The position numbers and the translations under genes were made by a program. Positions 10,180 to 21,254 of a DNA stretch of 64,000 bases are shown here, in pieces (the first letter of the stretch is position 1; the number at the start of each line of letters is the position of its first letter). Source of the stretch: Micromussa lordhowensis (lineage: Eukaryota > Cnidaria > Anthozoa > Scleractinia > Lobophylliidae); contig OZ026602.1 of NCBI GenBank assembly GCA_964020085.1, positions 33,662,175-33,726,174 of the forward strand, written 5' to 3'. The notes under the pieces are model-generated. The model was given only the letters and a program-made list of their open reading frames with translations. It was not told the origin of the DNA and searched no databases.

Positions 10180-11215
10180 CCGAATGACAAATACATTGGA
10201 TCACAGGTTTGTATAATAATGCCTTCATTAGGCCGGCTAATGCGTTCATTTTTTCCTCATATCTCATATGCACACTCTAGGAGTTTGCAACTGCCTTTGC
10301 ACGTGAGAATACTGATCAGACATTGCGCTAACAACTAACAAACGCTGTTTCGGGGCAGAGCCAAAATTGTTCCGGGGATCTGGAGAATTCTCCGGGAATC
10401 GGGACACTTGGAAATTTTTTCCGGGAAACATGTGATAATTCCGGGACATTGCAGAAAAAAATCGGGACATTTTTGGGAATGTATCCTAAAAATTCGGGAG
10501 GATAATCCAAATTTCCGGGACGACTTAAGTTAAGACCTAGTATAGCTCAAACAGCGTTTGTTATAGTGGTCACCCCCAGTAAAAGAACGCTGAAAATAAA
10601 GATAAAATTAAAAACTGTTCGCTCTTTATTGCCCGTCGCAGAATTATGAAAACACTTTTCATTAAACTTGATTTTTCACAAAACTTTGTCATTTTTCGTA
10701 ATTGATTTTGCAGGGATTAAAATATCCACAACAAATTAGTTCGCATTTACATTGTTCTTTTATGGTAAAATATGCTAACTTATATCTTTAGATGACGCTT
10801 TACTCAAGGAATGCTACGACACCAGCCAGAAATTTTTGAGAAACCCAAAAGTCAGCCATTGCCAGCAGAGACGTTCCAACTTTTGGAAAGAATGTCAGGA
10901 GAGATCCAAAGGTATTTGTTGACTTTGTTTTTACCTAAGAAGTTACCCACACAGCATACGCGAAAAAATCTCATTACAGGCCGGAAAACTACTACCACAG
11001 GCACTGTTGAAGGAGTTAAACTCTTGGGTGTGCCGGACACCAATTAAGGATTAATAAAACGTGGTCGTCAATCTCTTCCTTAGCTGCAATTGAACGTGTT
11101 AACGAAGGAGAAGTTGTGGACACATACTACTGACCAAATTGAGAAGGACGGAGAGGTGCGCGCCAACACAAGCCTACTCTCAAACATTCCAAACTTTGTA
11201 GAGATCGATTAAACC
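10180..11215 (+). pseudogene. Decayed tandem duplicate of copy A 3' end
   Basis: Repeats in the same order the segment 8750-9998: the exon 9 donor region (ATCACAGGTTTGTATAATAA at about 10200), the intron, exon 10 (PEIFEKPKSQPLPAETFQLL, about 10793-10912) and the start and end of the last exon (NSYT part lost; the final IPNFVE codons remain near 11185-11212). Stops and deletions interrupt it (TAA at 11045). A separate MITE has been inserted at 10338. Non-functional relic of a roughly 1-kb tandem duplication. Confidence 0.75.
10338..10561. repeat. MITE rich in CCGGGA/TCCCGG motifs
   Basis: Ends ACAAACGCTGTTT and AAACAGCGTTTGT are inverted copies of 13 bp. The interior repeats GGGAAT, CCGGGA and GGGACATT many times. 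It interrupts the duplicated copy A segment, so it is younger than that duplication or marks its breakpoint. Confidence 0.6.
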
Positions 11216-11814
11216 AGTCTGAAAAAAGAAAAACAAAACATTCTTACAACAACAACCAGCATTGTTTGTAAGAGCGGGAAAAGCTTTTGTACACTAAAAC
11301 TAAAGCTTAAACTAAAACAGTAATGATTCATAATTATTGCAAATGTAATAAGGTTATGATATAGCGACAGAGATACATCGGTTGGATTTAAAAAAAAGAA
11401 TATTGCGTAGATCAAAGCCAGATGATTTGCTAATCGAATATTTATAAAATGATTTGTAGAAGTCAAATTCGCCAATGGCTTGTAATGAAGATAATTGTTT
11501 ATAAGTCGGTGACAGAGGTTGGATAATGAATATTTCCATCCATATAATCTCAGCACGATCTAAGCATTGTAAGATCAAAAGATGCGGCTGTTATGTTACA
11601 GCGAAACTTAATAAGTTTTGTGAATAATAAAGTGTGTTTAAGTGAGGTGCAGTATACTTTCTCGGCTTCGGCTAATAGACTTTTTTCGGCTAATAGAAAA
11701 TATAAGCAATCTTGCCGATAGAGATAGGACCAAAACTTAACAGAAAATCGTGGTGAGATACTGACTAACCTCTCACAAAGGTCTCTTGTCCTGCTGAAAA
11801 CCCAGTCAAACATC
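11216..11814. other. No gene seen
   Basis: AT-rich sequence between the transposase duplicate and the palindrome array. Several minus-strand open frames exist (11209-11936) but have low complexity and no recognisable motif. Confidence 0.4.
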
Positions 11815-12300
11815 AACGAGATCTCGTCGACATCTCCGCCACCGATATAGCACTGGACGAGATCTCGGCAAGTGCTAAATCGTGGCCAAGATCTTACGAT
11901 TTCCCACTTGGCGAGGTCTCGGTGAGATCTTACCAAGAGCTAAATCGTAGCCGAGATCTCGATGAGATCTCGGCAAAGATTTTACGCTTCCCGAGATCTT
12001 GGCGAGATCTCGCCAAGTCCTAAATCGTAGCCTTCATCTCGGCGAGATCTCGGCAAAGACCTCGCCCACGATCTACCACTTGGCGAGATCTCGGTGAGAT
12101 CTGGCCAAGTGCTAAATCGTGGACGAGATCTCGGCGAGATCTCGATGAGATTTACTCTTGGCGAGATCTCGTCGAGATCTCACCAAGTCCTAAATCGTGA
12201 CCGAGATCTCGGCAAAGATCTCGCCCACGATTTTTCATTTGGCGACGAGATCTCGGCCATCTCGGCGAGATCTCGGTGATCTCGCCGAGATCTCGGCCAA
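11815..12300. repeat. Array of AGATCT-centred palindromes
   Basis: More than 15 copies of GAGATCTC or near variants, grouped into degenerate units of roughly 65-90 bp. Each unit has the order CTAAATCGT, then one or two CGAGATCTCGG blocks, then CTTGGCGAGATCT. CTAAATCGT recurs at about 11875, 11940, 12021, 12112 and 12190. The array can fold within each unit and between units. The last units merge directly into the BEN-gene exon at about 12310. Confidence 0.8.
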
Positions 12301-12309
12301 AATTTTACA

Positions 12310-15300
12310 CGGGAGCAGCTTTTTCCTGAATTGCTTCTGCTGTCCTCTGATCATGAGGTTAACTGCATCTTGGTTGGTCTGGAAGTGCTCTTTCATGATG
12401 CCTGGAATTACAGAGTAAGCATTTTTTCAGCAAAAATGCGTTTTCAAATGTCTAATTATCTCATGTTATTTAATCATCAGCTGTCTGAGTTCCTTTATCC
12501 ATTATTAACTTGAGTATAGCTGATGAATAAAGAATTACACCTCTAGATAATTAATAAGTTATCAATGGTTAAGGTGAATGAGTTACTTACAGTAGATAAT
12601 GGCAACACTTTCTTTGTTCAGTTGCAATTTGTCCCTTTAATGGAATTTGCAGCAAGCTCCATGTCAGTGAAAAGTTTTTCTAACAATGCTTTCAAAGCAT
12701 CTCTGGGCTTGGTGTAACATTCCGCCATCTCTTCAAGGGCATGCTATGAACAAAGAAATAAAGCAGCTGTGGTTAGTGGGCATATTTACCAGACTGGACT
12801 TGAAAATCTCAAATGGCCCCTGGTACATGTGGGTAAAATCATGGAGTGTACTGTCAGGATGTAGGTCCAGTTGCTGGAACCGTAAAGGACCATTTCAAAA
12901 TAATGTGCACATAAATTCAGTTACAACAGGACAAGATCCTTGACATTAATATAAGTTTAAATAGTCTGCCTTTGAAATGAGTTGCAAACTCAATGTCGTT
13001 TGAATCATAATTTGTGTGTGTGAGGGCCTAATGTGACTGGTCCATCCATTTGATTTTGGTGACTACTTAGAATTCATAAAAAAAGCTTTTCAGTCACAAG
13101 GTGTGAGCAATGTGACTGGTCAGCAAAAATCCTGCTTTCAAATTAAGGAACGCTGATTCCTTTTTGATATCCTTAATAATGATTTGTTAAAATATCAGTA
13201 TATTAATTTGGAAAATGTTTAGAACAGAAAAAAATTACAAACTTATACTAATACACCTTACCTTACTAAAGCCATTGTACGTCTCTGAATTTGCATTGGT
13301 ATGCTGTCCTACGCCAGGGTCAACTCCAGGGGCAGCACTGTGAGATGTAGCAGCAAAGGGACTCACAGCATTAGCTTGTGCCTGTTGTTAAAGATAATAA
13401 AATAAGAAATCCGGGGATATTAAAGATAACAAGCCATTTCCGACTTTACCTTTGTTTCAGAATGCGTCCTGGTGCACAACCTTCCATATTGAAATGAATT
13501 TTATTTGCAGGATAAGAAATGTTAAAAACTCATTTCCATGCAAAAGGCTGTGTAGAATGACTTGTTCTCAGGTACTAGTTAAAGGCAATTCGGAAATGGC
13601 TTATTAATTTGTGCGATACAAGAATGCAATGCAATGCAATTGATGAAATTGGTTAAAAAAATCTGAAACATTTTATCTAAACCAGTGTCATTTGAAAATG
13701 ATTGTTTAGAAATCTTCAATATGCTAAAAGTAGTTCTTTTATTAATTATTTAACAAATAAAGAAGCCCTTAAAGCCGTGTATTACACTGTGATAAAACAC
13801 GATGGTCATTTGAGAACACGAAAGAAATGTAGAAAACAAGAGCCGCAGGGGAATGTTTTCCACATTTCTCGAGTGTTCTCAAACGACCGGAGTGTTTTAT
13901 CACAGTGTAATATACGACTAAGGCTTTTTCATTTGCTTTAATATATAGATTTTACAGACACAAAACAATAAAACACGCTTTTTCTATGTTTTATACTGTG
14001 ATAAAACATAGGTTTTGCGCAATCAGAGCACACGCAGGGTCCTATTTATATTTTAATTCCAGATAAATGCTACTTCATCTGCATCCTATTTAACATAGAT
14101 TTGATTAATATTTAAAAGTAGTGATACTTGTTGTCATAAAATTTTTAGGTTACCTTCACTTTTTTCTTTAAATGACGCACTTCATCGTGGAGTATCTCTA
14201 CCTGTGTTTTTAGCAGGCAGAGCTCCTTTTGCAACTCTTGAACAGTGCTAGTACTCTCCATAAGTACATTTACTGCTGGAACTTTTGGGGTGCTTGTTAA
14301 ATTGAGGGGCTCAAAACTGTCAAAGTCATCTTCTTCATAATGATTTGTACTTAAACGCACATCTTGGAGTAAGGACGAAAATGAAGTTGGTGCATGGTGT
14401 GGAATTGAATGATGGCAGATCGGGGAGAGGTGGTGTAAATTTTTCATGAGTGCTCCGAAGGGATGGGTACAGTTGCTGAAATGGGACCTGAACCGAGTAG
14501 AATGGATCATGTTGTTGGTTTTGCTGTTGTTGTTGTTGTTGTTGTTGTTGTTGCTACTGTTGCTGATGTTGTCGCTGTTGTATACTTTGTAGTTGACTAC
14601 TCTGAAATTGCCTGGATCCTGCATTGCCCTGCGACATTTTTAGAGATCTTGCTGCCATAACAGCCTTGATGCGCTCTTCCTGAGCAGACTTCTGGGCATC
14701 TTTAGAGGCCTTAATAAATTTTGTGGAAGAATTAAAATAAGAAAATGTGGTCATGAAAAAGGAGGCATATATTTAATCTTCCTAAGTTTATACGGCATTT
14801 AGTGCTGACAAAACACCAAAAACCTTGATTCATGGGCTGCTACTAACATAATTATGAGAACTGGGCCTCAAGGATCTTGTTATTAGACATAAAATATCAT
14901 ATACCGGCCGGTGATACACTTTGGCATAAAGAGAACGACTTTTTTAAGACGTACACCCAAAGGCAATATATTCATATTTTCATAGAGGCAAACTGAAATG
15001 GTTAATTACATGTAGTCTGTATGTCTATATGACTGACTCACAGAACAAGCTTTCACTAAGTGCCATAATTAAAACCATAAAAAAGATGACACTATACCTC
15101 GGAAGGTACTTCCTTCTTTTTTGCTGTCTTTTCTTTCCGTTTTGTTCCGGCAACTGGTTTTGTTGCATCCACCTTCCGCTTTTTGGCTCCTGTCAGTTCA
15201 ATCACATTTACAGAAAAAAAAAAGTTGGCAGTGGAATTAAAAAAATTGAAATAAAGCTGGAAGTACAGTTGCAATAAAGAAAAATCGAACGACTGCATTT

Positions 15301-16611
15301 CACTTCTGAGAAATATTCAGTTATATTATTGCTTATCAATACACTGCTTAGATAACTACCTGGATGAAAAAATCTCGTAAATACATGTGTTTTGTAGCCT
15401 GCGTGCGCAGACGGAAAAAGGACCGGTAGTGAATTCAGCTACAAGTGACCTAGAAATTTAACTTTAACATGGCCGGTACTATTAGAATGGGGATTAAAAT
15501 CTGCCGCTTTCGCCTACAAGTCATGGCCTAGACTTTTTTGGACGGGTCTTTGATCCTTAAGGTAATGTATCGTTTATGCTTAAAATCTAATTTTTCTCTG
15601 AGCAAAAATCTACTTAAGCTTACCTTCTACATTAGTGATGTCTTTCATTACATCTGATGCAGTTGCTCTTTTTACGCTTACTTTTTTTCCTGTAAAAAAA
15701 TGGGCAGCAGATGAAGTCCAAATTAGAACCTATCAATAGTATTGTACAGCTATGCACACACTAAAGCAAGCTAATACCTTTGCGGTCAGCAGGAGCGGAA
15801 TTAGAGTTGGTGCAGGCCCCATTTTCCAATTCGTTATCGCCCGCATGTACCTCTTCCTCCTCGCTTGTTGGTTCCTCTCTCTTAAGCCAATCTCTGCTGA
15901 ATTTGTCAGCTTCCTTTTTAGAGTCTGCAACGCCGAAGAATAATAAAATCAAATCGTACGTACATTAGACTACCTGAACAGAATTTCAGCCCAAGAGGTT
16001 TAGCTCATAAGCCTAATTAGGCTAGATCATGTAAACTTATTTGATTGACAGTTAAACATTATGCTAAGCTTATGATTTCCCGCCCAAAATCTATTAGCAC
16101 AAAATACTGGATTAATTAAAGAGAGAAATCTACATCTAGTCGGGGATCTAAGTTTATATATGGCAAAGTTTGTCCATTTCGCGATCACCCCAGCGATATT
16201 CGACATTTTCCACCTCTTCAACTGCAGACAATTTACAGTCTTCTGGTTCAACTCTTTTTGTATGAATTTGCATAATTTATGCTGCGGGCGCCAAAATAAT
16301 AATTTCGTTTTTCGAACGCATCTGCAGGATCCTTCTTGTACATACCGAAATTAACCTCGGTTATTCGGCTTGGAGAGTGTTAATCTTATCATATTTAACC
16401 TATACCAAATAGAGATTGAGCTGCAGTAACGTTCTTTGAACTTACCAGATATAAAGAGAGCCTTTGCCTTGTACAACTCAACTTTGCCATTTCTTCTGGT
16501 AACGACAGTTATTTCTTCATTCGTACAATAGTTCTTGTCCGTGACATTCTTACTGCTGATCACTGTACAGCTGTTTTCATCCAACCATTTCGCAACAATC
16601 TACTGTGCCAT
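12310..16611 (-). pseudogene. Decayed BEN-domain-like gene
   Basis: Minus-strand spliced gene. Exons (high to low): 16446-16611 (KWLDENSCTVISSKNV), a fragment about 16160-16345, 15778-15924 (DSKKEADKFSRDWLKREEPT), 15624-15689, 15098-15189 (Lys-rich), 14154-14709 (poly-Gln then coiled coil VQELQKELCLLKTQVEIL), 13262-13381, about 12774-12885 (HDFTHMYQGPFEIFKSS), about 12625-12748 (ALKALLEKLFTDMELAANSI) and 12310-12401. The LL..LFT..ELA..S pattern is typical of BEN domains, a DNA- or protein-binding module in chromatin factors and some mobile elements. An in-frame TAG sits at codon 4 (16600-16602), another TAG lies inside the poly-Gln run, and there is a frameshift after it, so it is probably dead. 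The domain call is moderate; no search was possible. Confidence 0.5.
13763..13926. repeat. Palindromic MITE, family 1, copy 2
   Basis: Same ends and inner layout as 64-220: AAGCCGTGTATTACACTGTG at the left, CACAGTGTAATATACGACT..AGGCTT at the right, and inner arms GAGAACACGAAAGAAATGT and ACATTTCTCGAGTGTTCTC. It lies upstream of exon 13262-13381 of the minus-strand BEN-like gene, in the intron. Confidence 0.75.
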
Positions 16612-16905
16612 AGCAAGCGATCAAATTCAGAAGAACTTTAGAGCTAGAGTCAAACGATTGCAAATCAAATGAAATAAGCGTACGTCCAATCAACCGTCGA
16701 GCAGTAAATGCGAACTTGAAATTGGTGCTTGGTGGAGGCCTATCATCTTACCCAACCAATCAGTGATCATATTTTGCACGAAATTGGAGCTGATCTGATC
16801 GAGGGACTTTGAACCAGGTCTCCTTTGGGTTTCGTATTTCCTACCGCTCTCTAGAGCGGTTTTGCGCGGGATCGATCGGAGTCTTGCTCTATGAATTTAT
16901 ATATT
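16612..16905. promoter_or_regulatory. Shared region between divergent genes (inferred)
   Basis: About 290 bp separate the start of the minus-strand BEN-like gene (16611) from the start of the plus-strand C2H2-finger exon (16906). Both start codons face outward, so a bidirectional promoter would have to lie here. No specific promoter element was identified; this is inferred from position alone. Confidence 0.3.
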
Positions 16906-17074
16906 ATGGATTCACAGACCTCGACAGTGTCATCTCAATCGCTAAACGTACTGCAAGAATACTACAAGGACGTGGTTGTCGAAGGAAAGCAAAAGTGGGA
17001 GTGTACAGTGTGTCACAGAACGCTGTCGTCTAAACAGCGAGTTGAACTCCATATACACAAAATTCATGGAAAAG
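16906..17074 (+). CDS. Copy B exon 1: C2H2 zinc finger
   Basis: ATG at 16906 (an in-frame ATG also at 16891). Encodes MDSQTSTVSSQSLNV and a finger W-ECTVCHRTL..H-IHKIHG with C-x2-C and H-x4-H spacing. Ends at GT 17075. It joins in phase to 18673, giving HGKGPIVRKYKRYVDDP. A sequence-specific DNA-binding finger at the N-terminus of a transposase would be expected to read element ends; that role is inference. Confidence 0.6.
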
Positions 17075-17632
17075 GTTTGTAAGATTGCTTGAATTTATCT
17101 ATGCTGAATTAGGTTTAAAGCACATCTTAACTTGAAATAAGCTCATTTCAAATATTTTCCTCTGTCGGGAAGTCGGGTATCATAGCGCACGGGCGATCGA
17201 TCTTTAATTCATGGATGTAATATAAACAAGGTTGTTAGATCCTCCTTATAAATAACTTATTTATAAGCTTGATTCATTTTGCGATATGTGTGTTATACTT
17301 TATTAACTACCACCAAAAATAATTACCTTTGAACTCGTAAACGTGGAGATAAAAATAAAAGAGATTCCTTCTAGGGTTTCAATGAAATATTTAATCAGTC
17401 TCAACAACTTGAAATTGAAATATGACTTCACAGCGCCCAACCATGCAATGTGACTTCTCGATTCGGTTATTAATATTTATTACATTATGGCTAGCTCTGT
17501 GCATGAGCAAGCGAGATGAATCAGATTCCGCATTGTGATTGGCTACCTGAGCGGGCAAGATGGAGCCATCTCACCCACTTGAAACTACCCACCATGTCCC
17601 ACAATAAAAATTTTCAGGAAAACCATATAAGT

Positions 17633-17782
17633 AGTGGTAATAGGACTGAGTGGAATCCAATTCGGTCTGTAATCATATGAGTGATAACAAAATCGGACCA
17701 CCACTAATCAGGAGTCCGATTTGTTTATTACGAGTATGATTAAAGACTGAATTGGACGACACAAGTCCTATTATCAATTAAT
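17633..17782. repeat. Palindromic MITE, AATAGGACT family
   Basis: The left arm contains GTAATAGGACTGAGTGGAAT and CAATTCGGTCTGTAATCAT; the right arm contains ATGATTAAAGACTGAATTGG and AGTCCTATTATC as inverted copies over about 65 bp, with an inner ATCGGAC/GTCCGAT pair. No coding content. Confidence 0.7.
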
Positions 17783-17956
17783 CATAAAAATTTCAACTTC
17801 CGAGAAAAAGAAAAATAGGCAAGTTATGAAAAAAGGGAAAATTTGCGTTAAAATACTGAGAAAGAACACGTAAACATTCTGAGGCTACCGGCAAAAACAC
17901 AAAAGCAAGCGCGCGCGCACGTTGCACATCGTTACAACTTTGAATGTGATTGGCTT

Positions 17957-18040
17957 ATTGAACTGTCCTATAACAAACTGTCCAATAACAAACTATCCAA
18001 TAACAAACTGTCCGATAACAAACTGTCCGATAACAACTTA
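17957..18040 (+). repeat. 16-bp minisatellite
   Basis: Five tandem copies of AACTGTCC(T/A/G)ATAACAA with minor changes. It is continuous, without spacers of independent sequence, so it is not a CRISPR array. Confidence 0.85.
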
Positions 18041-18118
18041 GCAAGCCAGTTAGTGGAAAATAGGACTTTTTAAAGCCAATCAAAATCGAGGAAATTGTAA
18101 TTTTTATGATTATAATCC

Positions 18119-18276
18119 TTACTGACCAAGCTAAGCTCGGTCATTATGTTGATGGCCAGATATTAGCCTCATTCTTTTTTGGGGAGTTTATGGACCTTGA
18201 CTCTGTCCATAGATATGCAAAAAAGAACTTAGCCAATTCAATATCCAGCTATCTTGACGTTACACTTGGTCAGTAA
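18119..18276. repeat. MITE with TTACTGACCAAG ends
   Basis: Ends TTACTGACCAAG and CTTGGTCAGTAA are exact inverted copies. Inner arms TGGACCTTGACT / ACTCTGTCCA and TTCTTTTTT / AAAAAAGAA match the layout of the MITE at 3714-3858, so the two are probably members of one family. Confidence 0.7.
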
Positions 18277-18672
18277 CCCACACAGAGTGAGTGCCGCTTT
18301 TGTTAGCAATTTAGCTGGGAATTAGTTTGTCAAGTTTCACTTTAAAATATTCTACCGTTCCACAGAAAAATGTGATTCTGTGAATTTATAGCTCACTGTA
18401 AATTTCAGTCGGAAAAGACTGTTGAGTGTCACAGTCATATTGCCATTTGAAAACTACAGGAAACAAGTTTTCAAATCCAATTGGCTGTTTCCACAAAAAA
18501 TTATCTTAGCGCTGCTTGTCCCTTATAGCTGGTTGGCCTGGCCTTCATTTTTGTCTAATTCACAATCAAAACAACCTTCTTGAGACCAAAATATAGATGG
18601 ATGTCTAATTAAGTGGAGAAGCAATTACTGGTATTAAGAGGACTGGTTTTAACAAGTCTTGCTTTTTGTTAG

Positions 18673-19425
18673 GGCCCATTGTTAGAAAATATAAGAGGTA
18701 TGTGGATGACCCCATCCTACCTGTACCAAAAAGGACTTTGCACTACTGGAAAAAACTGCAAGTTCCACAGATTCATCTAGTGCGGAGATGCTGGACTCAG
18801 TAACTGAAATTCTATGCCATGACCAAACCCACTTGAGCCAAGTTAATGCACTGCCACCTGTGTGTACAGATACAACAGAATCCATCTGTGACTTGGACAA
18901 AGAGGATTCCATTAAAGATATTGGTCTACCAGTACAGCACAAGCCATTACTACTAGAGGATGATAATGATGCCTCTTCAAACTATCCTGGATACTTGTCA
19001 GATTCTTCAGATTCAACAGATTCTTCGGGCACGTATATCAGTGGAAGTGAATTTAATGAAAGTGCTAGAGGTGATCTTTCTGATGATGACTTATGCTCTA
19101 GCACCAGTGATGAAGAGATTGAAACAAGTGATGATGCACCAACTGCTTCTGCAAGTCCAGATTTCACATCCAAAGAGTTGGCATCAATGGTCATTATTTC
19201 ATTTGCCACAAGATACTTGCTAAGCAATGAGGCAGGTTCAAGTTTTGTTGAGTTAATGAAACATCTTTCACCAGAGAACAAAATTCTTCAGGACTTGAGC
19301 TATAGTAAAATACAGGAAATGTGTGGCAACTGCAACTTAAAGGTGCATGACTACTGCGAAAATTGCTATGGCCTCTTCCCTGATGATAAGGATGTATACA
19401 GTTGTCAAACAGTTAATTGCACAGG
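18673..19425 (+). pseudogene. Copy B exon 2: Ser/Asp-rich region and Cys-rich block
   Basis: Opens after TTGTTAG. Begins PIVRKYKRYVDDPILPVPKR, then loses frame near 18740; from about 18731 a second frame runs to GT at 19426 through MLDSVTEILCHDQ, a DSSDSTDSSGTY acidic stretch, and MCGNCNLKVHDYCENCYGLF with several Cys pairs. The equivalent in copy A is exon 1. Continued by 19567-19667 (LCYKGSRSNQYWQQ). Confidence 0.6.
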
Positions 19426-19667
19426 GTAAGTAATAATTTTCAACAACAGATTTTTTTATTGCTGAGAAAATAATAGGTCTCTCAGTTAGTTTTGCAAAAA
19501 AAAATTATTACTGTAATAACAACTTATAAACTATGTCAATGCGCTGCTTTTTTTTTTTTTTTGCAGTCTTTGTTACAAGGGAAGCAGATCAAATCAATAC
19601 TGGCAACAGGCAAAACTTTGTTTTGTGTCCCTGGATGTGCGCAACCAACTACAGGACCTCCTTCAAA

Positions 19668-20443
19668 GTAAGTTCTTAATCAATACTGAATTAACTTTTT
19701 TTCCATGGTTAAGTCTGAATATGATCCAAGTGGCCCATTGGACCAGCTTACCCAGTATCTGTAGTAGGAGTATTATTTCTACTCCTCGTTGATGGGATAT
19801 GCTAGCTATAGTCCACTGTGAGCAAGTTACCCCCAGCAGTAAATTCACTAATACACCTGGGTGGAGAGAGGCACTTCATGAATTTTAAGCATCTTGTCCA
19901 GGAACTCAACGGCCCTGGCCTGAGAGCATGAATCTAGACCGCTCACCCAAAAGTCAAGCACATCAACCATTAGGCCTTTGCGCCTCCGTAATATTTCTTT
20001 GTGTGTATTGGAATTTAATTGTATTAATTAAAGTGTAAAATAACTTTTTTTTGGTGTATTTTTGAAGAATGAAATATTTTGACATCAATGATGTTAAATA
20101 ATTGATTCATTTAACCAAGCCTAAATCAGAGGTACATGTATGGAATTATATTCTGTATTCTGAAAGTGCTGTGGCATTGAATTAGACAAACATTTCTCTC
20201 AGACCTTCATTGAAACAAATTCATTTTGTGGAATGTTCAGTTTAATAAATTGAAATCTGTTGTGCTATCCTGTGTTTTGCTTGAAAATTGTCATTTGAAA
20301 CATCTCCAGAAAATTAATCTTCTGCATCATTTCTGTACATGTGCATACACTTGTACGTGCATTTCTTGACCAAACAGGATTCATATGGCAATGTTAATTG
20401 ATATATATATATATATATGTCAATTAAATTGTACAAATTATAG
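19668..20443. other. Intron of copy B
   Basis: No exon or repeat family recognised. Contains an AT dinucleotide run at about 20399-20418. Confidence 0.4.
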
Positions 20444-20685
20444 GAGATGGCATGTGGGACTCTGTGCAGGGGCGAATTAAACGCAGGCACAACAATACAC
20501 ATGATGTCTTAACAGACATCATTGATGGGAAGTTCTATAAGGAGTACTGTAGAAAGGGAAGCTTCCTGGAAAGACACAAACCTAAGTATGTTGTTCAACA
20601 CAGATGGAGCACCTTTGTTTCAGTCTTCAGGGATTTCGTTATGGCCAGTGTTTCTGGCAATTAATGAAATACCACCAACAGAAAG
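20444..20685 (+). pseudogene. Copy B exon 4: decayed TNP2 core
   Basis: Opens after TTATAG, closes at AAAG/GTTAGT. Encodes GDGMWDSVQGRIKRRHN and FYKEYCRKGSFLERHKP; after a one-base shift near 20583 it continues MLFNTDGAPLFQSSGISLWP and AINEIPPTER. NTDG and INEIPP align with copy A exon 2. The frameshift prevents a functional product. Confidence 0.65.
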
Positions 20686-21254
20686 GTTAGTTCTAAAGCT
20701 TGAAGCATGTACTCTTAGTGCTTAAATGTGTTCCAAATAAACCAGCATTATATTATTACATACATAAATAGTTTTACAAGGAGCCACGGTACATTGCATA
20801 TAGACTTCATGCATAGCCATATATTGTAAATTGTTCACAAACATGCCAGAACCATTCTGATTGTTCCATAGACAGTGCACATTGAGCTTGCAATCTGGCT
20901 GCTTTGTGTTCAAATTAATTTTTTTTTTATTTTTTTTATTTTTTATTTTTTTTATTAATTAATTAATTAATTTTATTGCAGTTACAAAATAGAACATTAA
21001 TATACGCACATTAAATCTAGAGTTACATACATTTTAGATCTAAAAAAAAATACATGTCTTTGAAAAAATAAATAGATAGATTAAATTAATAAGTAATAAA
21101 TATAAATCTTAATACCATGTTAATAATTACATTCTCTTAATAATTACATTCCAAATTACAATCTTGTATCATAAAGTCAATTACACATGCACAAAGACAA
21201 CATTAGAAATAGTAACATTGATATAATAATAATAGAAATAATAATACATATATA

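Noticed and set aside
12310..16611. Two in-frame TAG codons in the BEN-like gene read as possible stop-codon recoding
   Set aside because: A frameshift in the same gene and decay of neighbouring genes make pseudogenisation simpler.
17957..18040. Short regularly spaced repeats resembling a CRISPR array
   Set aside because: Continuous 16-bp minisatellite without independent spacers, in a eukaryotic intron.
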